This document shows positions 28,165 through 33,899 of a stretch of 39,539 nt of DNA, piece after piece. The position numbers and the translations under genes are program-made. The first letter of the stretch is position 1. Every line of letters starts with the position of its first letter. This DNA comes from Thalassospira xianhensis MCCC 1A02616 (GTDB lineage Bacteria; Pseudomonadota; Alphaproteobacteria; Rhodospirillales; Thalassospiraceae), in NCBI RefSeq assembly GCF_003326475.1, contig NZ_JPWA01000041.1, positions 1-39,539 on the forward strand, in the 5' to 3' direction. The notes beneath the pieces were generated by a model. It saw nothing but the letters and a program-made list of their open reading frames with translations. It made no database searches and had not been told where the DNA came from.

Positions 28165-28189
28165 GGAACATTTTATCGCATCTCCCGTT
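28165..28189 (+). promoter_or_regulatory. EcfG-type general-stress promoter for the acidic exported protein
   Basis: GGAAC (28165-28169), 16 bases, CGTT (28186-28189), the same element as the divergent dps promoter; the two -35 boxes are only 22 bases apart. The predicted leader is about 50 bases to ATG 28248. Confidence 0.75.
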
Positions 28190-28247
28190 TAATAGGATAA
28201 TCAGCGTCAAATAAAATGCGCTGTTGTTTAATAACCAGGAGGTTGTG

Positions 28248-28715
28248 ATGCTGAATAAAACTGTTCTTATGGCCGGTACTATTCTGATGTCTTTTGCCGT
28301 GGCCGCACCGGTATACGCAAATGCCGAGAAAAACACTGAACAGACGGGCACGATGGCAACCGATGACGCGATGAAATCGGACGCCGACAAAATGGCTGAA
28401 AAGGCCGAGGCTGGCTATGAAGATGCCAAAGATTTCACCTATGAAGAAAAGAACGAATTTCTTGCCTGGGTTGAAGAAAAATCCAATCAGCTTGGCGAGA
28501 AATACGATGAAGTATCCGCAAATGTCAGCGAGCAAAGCGAAGACGCTGTGGATGAACTTGCAGAAGCTTGGGACGGCGCCAGTGAAAATCTGAACGAGGC
28601 GTATGAAGAAACCAAGGATGCATCGGCTGATACCTGGGAAACCATGAAGGCCAAAACCCTTGAGGCACTTAATAATGCCGAACAGGCGCTCTCGGACGAT
28701 CACACCACCGAATAA
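28248..28715 (+). CDS. Acidic, helical exported protein of unknown function
   Basis: The 155-residue protein has a Sec-type signal peptide (hydrophobic LMAGTILMSFAVAAPVYANA, likely cleaved after ANA). The mature part is strongly acidic, with many Glu, Asp, Ala and Lys and heptad-like helices (AWDGASENLNEAYEETKDA). No cysteine and no known enzymatic motif are visible. ATG 28248 follows a perfect AGGAGG (28237-28242); the in-frame TTG at 28224 lies upstream of that site and is not used here. The EcfG-type promoter and divergence from dps suggest a stress-induced periplasmic protein, perhaps chaperone- or envelope-related; that role is inference only. Confidence 0.8.
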   Translation: MLNKTVLMAGTILMSFAVAAPVYANAEKNTEQTGTMATDDAMKSDADKMAEKAEAGYEDAKDFTYEEKNEFLAWVEEKSNQLGEKYDEVSANVSEQSEDAVDELAEAWDGASENLNEAYEETKDASADTWETMKAKTLEALNNAEQALSDDHTTE

Positions 28716-28759
28716 GACATCACAACCTTAACTCGGTGAAGTGGTGTTCCGGGTGTCGG

Positions 28760-28784
28760 CGGCCCACCCTTTATGGGTGGGCCG
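28760..28784 (+). terminator. Hairpin after the acidic exported protein
   Basis: A perfect 10-bp GC-rich stem (28760-28769 with 28775-28784) and 5-base loop lie 45 bases after the stop. The T-tract is poor (TTGCACGTTT). It sits before the next ATG (28819) and supports that later start. Confidence 0.55.
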
Positions 28785-28818
28785 TTGCACGTTTGACCGT
28801 GTTCAATCAAGAGCATCC

Positions 28819-29430
28819 ATGGAAAAGAAAGACAGAAAACCAATCAAAGGCAGCTTTCGGCGATGGTGGCGTTTATGGCAACTTCGTCTTGAAAAGCTCG
28901 CCTCCGGTCGCAAGGGTCTTGGTGGCATCACTGTTGCGTCGTTTCTTGAAACCACCATCATTCCCATACCAATCGAAATTCTGATTGCCCCCATCATGGC
29001 AGCATCCCGTCGACGTGGGGCAATCGTTGCGACGGTGACCCTCGCGGGCAGCGTCGCAGGAGCGGTGTTTCTGTATCTGGTGGCTTACGGACTATCAGAT
29101 GAATTTGTTCGCCCCCTGATCGAAATGGGCGGCGGCGAGGGGGAATTCCAAAAGATTGAGCAGCAGTTCGAGGAAGGTGGCTTCTGGGTCGTGTTTGCGA
29201 TCAGTATTTCGCCCGTTCCAATGCAACTTGCGGCTATTGCTGCGGGGGCCACGACTTATCCCTTCTGGCTGTTTCTGATCGCCATCGGGATGTCACGTGC
29301 GTTGCGCTATTACGGGTTATGGTTATTGATTCTTGCATTTGGTGTCGGTGTTGCGCGGCTTTTTGAAGGAAAAAAGCCAAAAAATGGCGACGTAAAAGTT
29401 ACCACGAGCCGTTTAACGGCCCGGAAATAA
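28819..29430 (+). CDS. YqaA/DedA-like (VTT domain) membrane protein
   Basis: The 203-residue membrane protein has several hydrophobic segments and the YqaA-type signature FLETTIIPIPIEILIAPIM, followed by a Gly-rich helix (AGSVAGAVFLYLVAYG) and a second re-entrant-like segment with ISPVPMQLAAIAAGA. VTT/DedA relatives act in membrane lipid scrambling or transport and proton-motive-force maintenance; the substrate here is unknown. The frame opens further upstream (28741), but that part overlaps a terminator hairpin and has no homologous look, so ATG 28819 is chosen, although only a weak AAGAG precedes it. Confidence 0.82.
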   Translation: MEKKDRKPIKGSFRRWWRLWQLRLEKLASGRKGLGGITVASFLETTIIPIPIEILIAPIMAASRRRGAIVATVTLAGSVAGAVFLYLVAYGLSDEFVRPLIEMGGGEGEFQKIEQQFEEGGFWVVFAISISPVPMQLAAIAAGATTYPFWLFLIAIGMSRALRYYGLWLLILAFGVGVARLFEGKKPKNGDVKVTTSRLTARK

Positions 29431-29431
29431 C

Positions 29432-29458
29432 AAAGCCCGGCAAAAGCCGGGCTTTTTT
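29432..29458 (+). terminator. Rho-independent terminator after the YqaA-like gene
   Basis: AAAGCCCGGC (29432-29441) pairs perfectly with 29446-29455 around an AAAA loop and runs into six T (29453-29458), with more T after 29465. A textbook terminator right after the stop. It also lies just beyond the converging minus-strand gene. Confidence 0.9.
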
Positions 29459-29475
29459 CATAAATTTTTTTGGTG

Positions 29476-29685
29476 TTATTCCGGTTCAATTCGGAAATCA
29501 CTGGTGCTTTTGCCCTCGGTTTCCGGATCTTCGACGTCTCCTGCGACCAGTCCGCGACGGATCAGTTCCCGGATTGCGGCAGCACGGGTAGGCATACGGT
29601 GCTCAAAACGCCAGTCGTCGATGAATTTCAACTCCTCGTCATCGAGCATGATCTGCAATTTTTCGGTTCTTTTCGGACTTGCCAA
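29476..29685 (-). CDS. Small ribbon-helix-helix-like protein
   Basis: The 69-residue protein has a core KRTEKLQIMLDDEELKFIDD then RMPTRAAAIRELIRRGL. This fits a ribbon-helix-helix fold: a beta strand, two helices, and a conserved small-residue turn. Such proteins are usually dimeric DNA-binding regulators or antitoxins. No toxin gene is adjacent, so a free-standing regulator is more likely. The start is TTG at 29685, chosen because AAGGAG lies seven bases upstream on the minus strand; a longer reading from 29709 would place that site inside the gene. The acidic tail (DVEDPETEGKS) is probably disordered. Confidence 0.75.
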   Translation of the reverse strand: MASPKRTEKLQIMLDDEELKFIDDWRFEHRMPTRAAAIRELIRRGLVAGDVEDPETEGKSTSDFRIEPE

Positions 29686-29709
29686 CGACGGGCTCCTTCT
29701 GAGGGTCAA

Positions 29710-30032
29710 TCCACAGTTAAAACGTTCTGTAACCTTTGGTAGGCAGTGGTTTCCGATATTTTGGAGTAAGTGACGTTATCGCCATTTCTTCCATAAAACA
29801 ACCAGATTACGATGGTTCCGTGTTATGAGTATAAAGGGTGCTTTACTCAAAATAAATAACATGTGTTTGTTTATGATGATAAGTAACGTGATATAATTGA
29901 TGTGGATAGTTATATTGAGTTTGTTAGTAATGTGACGGTTGTTCAATGACTTCACTTAATTGATCATACGATTTTACTTTTATTGCCTTATTTGTTTGTT
30001 ATGGTCTCTTCATCCAACAAATGGAGGTTGTG
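29710..30032. other. AT-rich intergenic region upstream of the ECF sigma gene
   Basis: No gene is seen. From 29821 to 30000 the GC content is 50 of 180 (28%), far below the GC-rich flanks. It contains a TATAAT (29892-29897) with no clear -35, and no GGAAC/CGTT pair on the plus strand. It probably holds the sigma-gene promoter in a bent or protein-bound AT-rich segment. Confidence 0.6.
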
Positions 30033-30560
30033 ATGTCTGATCAAGTAATGAACGAAATTGAAGATCACGTACCCGCGCTGCGTCGCCATGCATACCGTCT
30101 GGCTGGCAGCATGGATCGTGCACAGGATCTCGTGCAGGACACTTTGCTGAAAGCCATCAGCAAGCAGGACCAGTTTGAAGAAGGCACCAGCCTGAAGGCG
30201 TGGTTGCACCGGATTCTGTTCAACACATTCATTTCGGGCAAACGTCGGGAGAAAACCCGCGGGCATCATGTCGACTGGGATGATCTGGGCGATGTCTATG
30301 GGCATGGCAGTAATCAGATGGCCCGTTTGCAGTTGCGTGACGCGGACCGTATTCTCGACGAGCTTCCCGAACAGGAACGTCAGGCGATCCTTCTTACCGC
30401 CGTTGAAGAGATTTCCTATCAGGACGCTGCCGAACGAATGAATGTCGAGATTGGCACGATCAAATCCCGCGTTGGTCGGGCCCGCCGGAAGCTGCGGTCT
30501 TCCGTCGGCCGGATTGAATCACGGGAGCACGCGTCGCGGTTCGTGGCGGAGGCAGCCTGA
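30033..30560 (+). CDS. ECF-family RNA polymerase sigma factor (EcfG-like)
   Basis: The 175-residue sigma-70 family factor consists of region 2 (ALRRHAYRLAGSMDRAQDLVQDTLLKA, then FEEGTSLKAWLHRILFNTFIS) and region 4 (LPEQERQAILLTAVEEISYQDAAERM, helix-turn-helix VEIGTIKSRVGRARRKL). The WLHRILFN and EEGTSLKAW segments resemble the general-stress EcfG group; exact subgroup placement needs a tree. ATG 30033 is chosen because GGAGG (30023-30027) precedes it at five bases; an ATG at 30021 lies on top of that site. It overlaps the next small gene by one base. No PhyR-type response regulator is in the window. Confidence 0.9.
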   Translation: MSDQVMNEIEDHVPALRRHAYRLAGSMDRAQDLVQDTLLKAISKQDQFEEGTSLKAWLHRILFNTFISGKRREKTRGHHVDWDDLGDVYGHGSNQMARLQLRDADRILDELPEQERQAILLTAVEEISYQDAAERMNVEIGTIKSRVGRARRKLRSSVGRIESREHASRFVAEAA

Positions 30561-30802
30561 TGACCCATGTACTTGCTGTATATGGCAAGGACGACATAGT
30601 GAATTACGTGCTCGGATCGATTGATGACGAGGAGAAGAGCGATATCGAAAGCCTTGTCCAGTCCGATCCGCGCGCAGCAGGAATTGTCCGCGATATCGAA
30701 AAAGATCATTTAGGTGACGGCGAGACAGTTGATCTGCTGTACTACCGACGTCTGAAAAAGCTGAAGTCCTTGGCCTCAAGTGCCAGGCTATTGCAGGAAT
30801 GA
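30560..30802 (+). CDS. Small anti-sigma-like protein paired with the ECF sigma
   Basis: The 80-residue protein has an N-terminal half (DDIVNYVLGSIDDEEKSDIESLVQSDPRAAGIV) that resembles the sigma-binding helical region of anti-sigma factors, which often reads L-x-x-Y-x-x-G-x-L-D-x-x-E-x-x-x-x-E-x-x-x-x-x-D-P. It has no zinc-binding His/Cys set, no transmembrane helix, and no match I can see to NepR. The start overlaps the sigma stop (TGATG), implying coupled synthesis. The C-terminus is basic (YYRRLKKLKSLASSARLL). The inferred role is a soluble regulator of the adjacent sigma. Confidence 0.65.
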   Translation: MTHVLAVYGKDDIVNYVLGSIDDEEKSDIESLVQSDPRAAGIVRDIEKDHLGDGETVDLLYYRRLKKLKSLASSARLLQE

Positions 30803-30839
30803 TGCATTAAGCACAACGCTGCATTGTTCTGAAAATTTA

Positions 30840-30868
30840 TTGACTTTGTTGACCAATGGTCAGATAAA
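30840..30868 (+). promoter_or_regulatory. Sigma-70 type promoter of the candidate small RNA
   Basis: TTGACT (30840-30845), exactly 17 bases, GATAAA (30863-30868). The spacer is occupied by a perfect palindrome (30850-30862). The transcript would begin near 30875 and meet a strong terminator about 80 bases later. Confidence 0.5.
30850..30862. promoter_or_regulatory. Perfect 13-bp palindrome (operator candidate)
   Basis: TGACCA-A-TGGTCA lies between the -35 and -10 of the preceding promoter, where a bound dimer would block RNA polymerase. Its shape fits a TetR-, MarR- or GntR-type site; the cognate regulator is not identified. Confidence 0.5.
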
Positions 30869-30874
30869 GTATGC

Positions 30875-30957
30875 ATCGGAGTTGATCGTCTTTTCCCTCA
30901 ACGTCTAAGGCCCTTCTCCGAAATCGGCCGGAACCGCTTGGTTTCGGCCCTTTTTTT
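30875..30957 (+). ncRNA. Candidate small RNA of about 83 nt
   Basis: The short interval between a promoter and a strong terminator has no open reading frame of note. The 5' half is unstructured and pyrimidine-rich (CTTTTCCCTC and CCCTTCTCC stretches, potentially able to pair with Shine-Dalgarno sequences), and the 3' end is a terminator hairpin with a long T-tract. That is the architecture of Hfq-type trans-acting RNAs. It might instead be an attenuated leader of amn or only the end of the sigma transcript. Confidence 0.35.
30925..30957 (+). terminator. Strong Rho-independent terminator
   Basis: A ten-pair stem with one G-T (30925-30934 with 30939-30948), a GCTT loop, then C and eight T (30950-30957). 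It would end both the sigma operon transcript and the candidate small RNA. Confidence 0.9.
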
Positions 30958-31279
30958 TGTTTTGATGCTGCCTTGCCAGCGATGAGGCCGCGAATCGATG
31001 ATTTCCATCCCCGTGCGGGGATGAATTTCGCGTCATGGTTATGAGCCATGCATCAAAACTGTCATTTGGATTTTTTGAAAATAATCCCGACATATATGTT
31101 TGGCATGTTTCCGTGTGGCCCGGCTTTATGCGCCTCCGACACAATCGGTATCTCAATTCTGCGTAACGGATCCGCCGTTTTGATGTTCGGCCATGCATGA
31201 ATTGGGGGTTGCCAGAGGCAAGGCTAGCGGTGATAAATCTCCCGCTCAATACAACAATAAGAAAAAGGAGCAACCTGTT

Positions 31280-32749
31280 ATGGTATCCGGAGTCCACGGA
31301 TCGGTACGCGATCTGTTTGAATTTACTGACGCCGACAAGGCAATCGCCCGTATCAAGGATATTTATACGACGGGTGCAGAATCTGTTCGCGAAGCCTTCA
31401 CCCGCTTTGGAAACGGTCATCAATCCTCGCCTGTGCGCGCCTATTACCCGTATCTCGGGATCGAGGTGCCGCCCGAGAAATTGCATGTCGAAAGCACTCT
31501 GTCCTATGGTGCGCCGCGTGACCCAGGCATTTATGGCACGACGCTGACGCGCCCGGACCTGTTCGAACAATATTACCGTGAACAGATCGAACTTCTGCTG
31601 AAAAACCACGACGTGCCGGTCGTCGTTGGTGTGTCGGATCGCCCGATCCCGTTGCCGTTTCTTGTTGAAACCGCAACCGACAATATCGGCCCGACCGACA
31701 TCCGACAGCTTCAGATGATCTTCGATATGCCCGATCTGGCGCGCACCGATGACGATATTGCTAATGGTGTGCATTACGGCATTACCGAGGGGCCAAAGCC
31801 GTTATCGCTGTTTTCAGGCGAACGTGTCGATTACTCGCTGGCGCGTTTGCGGCACTATACCGCGACATTGCCGGAACATTTCCAGAAGTTCGTGCTGTTC
31901 ACCAACTATCAGCGCTATGTCGACGAATTCATCGAATTCGCCAAGCTCCAGCTGGAAGACCCCCAAAGCCCCTATGTCGCTTTTGTCGAACCGGGACCGA
32001 AAGTCCATGTTCGCAAAAACGCGCCAAAGGGCTGGGTTGAAAGTGGCGAACCGGTCGCACAATTGCCACAGATGCCGTCCTATCACCTGATCCGTGAAGA
32101 CGGGCTTGGGGTGACGTTGGTGAATATCGGCGTTGGTCCGTCAAATGCCAAAACCGCAACCGACCATATTGCCGTTCTGCGCCCGCATTGCTGGTTGATG
32201 CTGGGCCACTGTGCCGGTCTTCGACGCAGTCAGCTTCTTGGCGATTATGTTCTGGCGCATGGTTATGTGCGTGACGATCATGTTCTGGACTCCGATTTGC
32301 CGCTATGGATTCCGGTGCCCCCGATTGCAGAGGTGCAGGTCGCTCTTGCCAATTCGGTGGCCAAGATCACCGGTCTTAAAGGGCGCGAAATGAAGGCCCG
32401 CATGCGGACCGGTACCGTCGCCACGACCGACAACCGGAACTGGGAACTGCGTTACAGCGAATTGTTTGTCCGCCTGAACCAGTCGCGGGCGATTGCGGTT
32501 GATATGGAAAGTGCCACGATCGCCGCCAACGGTTTCCGTTTCCGTGTGCCTTACGGCACGTTGCTGTGTGTTTCCGATAAACCGGTGCACGGCGAACTGA
32601 AACTGCCGGGCATGGCCAACAACTTCTATCGTCAGCGTATCGGTCAACACCTTCAGGTCGGTCTTGATACCATCGATACCCTGCGAAACGAGGTCAACCA
32701 GCTGCATTCGCGCAAACTGCGTTCCCTTGATGAGCCCGCCTTCCGCTAG
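31280..32749 (+). CDS. amn: AMP nucleosidase
   Basis: The 489-residue enzyme hydrolyses AMP to adenine and ribose 5-phosphate, balancing adenylate pools. It has the family's N-terminal domain (about 1-170, with SPVRAYYPYLGIEVPPE) and a C-terminal nucleoside-phosphorylase-like domain (GVTLVNIGVGPSNAKTATDHIAVLRP, LMLGHCAGLR, and AVDMESATIAANG with the ribose-binding Met-Glu). Length matches E. coli Amn. The start at ATG 31280 has AAGGAG nine bases upstream. It stands alone on its strand and ends in a hairpin. Confidence 0.95.
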   Translation: MVSGVHGSVRDLFEFTDADKAIARIKDIYTTGAESVREAFTRFGNGHQSSPVRAYYPYLGIEVPPEKLHVESTLSYGAPRDPGIYGTTLTRPDLFEQYYREQIELLLKNHDVPVVVGVSDRPIPLPFLVETATDNIGPTDIRQLQMIFDMPDLARTDDDIANGVHYGITEGPKPLSLFSGERVDYSLARLRHYTATLPEHFQKFVLFTNYQRYVDEFIEFAKLQLEDPQSPYVAFVEPGPKVHVRKNAPKGWVESGEPVAQLPQMPSYHLIREDGLGVTLVNIGVGPSNAKTATDHIAVLRPHCWLMLGHCAGLRRSQLLGDYVLAHGYVRDDHVLDSDLPLWIPVPPIAEVQVALANSVAKITGLKGREMKARMRTGTVATTDNRNWELRYSELFVRLNQSRAIAVDMESATIAANGFRFRVPYGTLLCVSDKPVHGELKLPGMANNFYRQRIGQHLQVGLDTIDTLRNEVNQLHSRKLRSLDEPAFR

Positions 32750-32769
32750 GTCCTCCTGACATTCACGAG

Positions 32770-32799
32770 AACGCCCGTTGCCTCACGGCGGCGGGCGTT
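32770..32799 (+). terminator. Terminator of amn
   Basis: AACGCCCG (32770-32777) pairs perfectly with 32792-32799; further pairs, two of them G-T, continue inwards to 32782/32787, giving a 13-pair hairpin with a 4-base loop. Only a short TTT follows. Confidence 0.65.
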
Positions 32800-32803
32800 T
32801 CAG

Positions 32804-33058
32804 ACCGCTGACAACGCATTCCCAACCTGATCGCCGTTCCGTTTCGATGGGATGTGGATTCCGGCTCTGCGCCCCGAATGACGATTTGATCAACTGCCCG
32901 GCCAACCAACCCCGGACCGCTGACAAAGCATTCTCAACCTGATCGTCATTCCCGCGACGGCGGGAATCCAGTCTCTTTCAACGGGGCATGGATTCCGGGT
33001 CTGCGCTTCGCTGCGCCCGGAATGACAGTTTTGATCAATCGCCAAACGCCACCAACCA
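32804..33058. repeat. Two diverged copies of a ~110-140 bp noncoding element with palindromic core
   Basis: Copy 1 starts at 32804 and copy 2 at 32916. Both open with ACCGCTGACAA, share GCATTC and CAACCTGATCG, then a GTCATTCC-like sequence, ATGGATTCCGG-like middle, GGAATGAC-like end and TTGATCAA. Copy 2 keeps an intact core (32945-33026) with a strong hairpin ATTCCCGC/GCGGGAAT (32948-32967) and mirror ends GTCATTCC/GGAATGAC. Copy 1 has a deletion in this core. The core resembles the GTCATTCCCGCG...CGGGAATGAC palindromic intergenic repeats common in proteobacteria. Confidence 0.7.
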
Positions 33059-33593
33059 GAGGGGCCGCGACCCGAACCCTGCTGCCTCGAACAAACGCTG
33101 CTCGCTCTCGGTTGCCCCAAAACACACATCACCCCAAGGGCAACGGCGTTGCGGCATGGCAGACACACAAATCCCGCCATCGATCACCGGCCTTTCGGCA
33201 CGTCCGAACGCACCACCAGTCCGCTGACAACCGACCTGGCCAGCCAATCCCGGCCAGCCGATCCAGTGTCGACCCAATCCGGGCACAATTCAGGCCCGCT
33301 GATTCTCGGCATTGTCACGCTTTACCGATCGGACTGAACTGGACCGAACCAACTTGGCCCCGGCTCCCGCTGCTCCGAACAAACACCCTTACCCAAAGGG
33401 CACAACTCTCCCGTCATGATAAACAACATTTTTTCGCATGATTCTCACAGCCTTACGGCACGAACACACCGCCGCCGTAATGACTTTTCCATGCGCCATG
33501 AACGTCCTTTTGGCGACGCCGTCCCTGCCATGTCATCCTGTCAGATTGCTGCCCTGTCATCGTCTCATTCCCATTTTTGCCGCCCAAAACGCA

Positions 33594-33629
33594 AAAACCC
33601 GCAAAAGCGAATCACGCTTTGCGGGTTTT
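33594..33629. terminator. Terminator-like hairpin with no adjacent gene
   Basis: AAAACCCGCAAAAGCG (33594-33609) pairs with CGCTTTGCGGGTTTT (33615-33629) with one bulged A. A/T tracts flank both sides, so it can work on either strand. No coding gene runs into it closely on either strand. Confidence 0.6.
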
Positions 33630-33691
33630 GTCTCCGGGCCCATTTGTCCTGTTGACTTTATCTTTATGCCACAATGAAAAGAACAAATCAA

Positions 33692-33721
33692 GAACTTTTT
33701 CTAAAAAACCGGAAAAAGTTC
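33692..33721. promoter_or_regulatory. Inverted repeat upstream of chrA
   Basis: GAACTTTTTC (33692-33701) and its exact reverse complement GAAAAAGTTC (33712-33721) are separated by 10 bases; centre-to-centre is two helical turns. It could be a dimeric regulator site or an RNA hairpin in a long chrA leader. Confidence 0.4.
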
Positions 33722-33899
33722 CCAATCAAAGCTCGCTGCGGAAAGAATGTTATATTTGTCAATATCTTAGCCGGGCGTTTTGTGATGTTTTGATGAAGTC
33801 GGCAAAATCGGCTGCTTTGGGCTTTGGCCGTGCCAGTGCATCCATTATCCTTCGCCCTCCGTTCCATCGGGAACGCATTGATCTGAGCACGGGAAAAGC

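Larger units (their letters stand above)
30803..31279. other. Intergenic region between the sigma operon and amn
   Basis: It holds a promoter-palindrome-terminator cassette (30840-30957, see separate entries). A hairpin CATCCCC/GGGGATG (31006-31012 with 31017-31023) lies downstream, with a possible outer CGCGAA/TTCGCG pairing. The amn ribosome-binding site is AAGGAG at 31265-31270. An in-frame ATG at 31193 would extend amn upstream but has no ribosome-binding site. No clear amn promoter was recognised. Confidence 0.55.
33059..33899. other. Gene-poor region upstream of chrA
   Basis: No convincing gene is present. Short open frames here lack ribosome-binding sites and have the Pro/Arg/Thr-rich, unstructured composition of chance translation. 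Notable are fragments resembling the upstream repeat (CCGCTGACAA near 33222), a terminator-like hairpin at 33594-33629, a 10-bp inverted repeat at 33692-33721, and a CGTTCC/GGAACG palindrome at 33860-33875. Confidence 0.6.

Noticed and set aside
29476..29685. Antitoxin of a toxin-antitoxin pair
   Set aside because: The ribbon-helix-helix fold would fit, but no partner gene lies next to it on either side.
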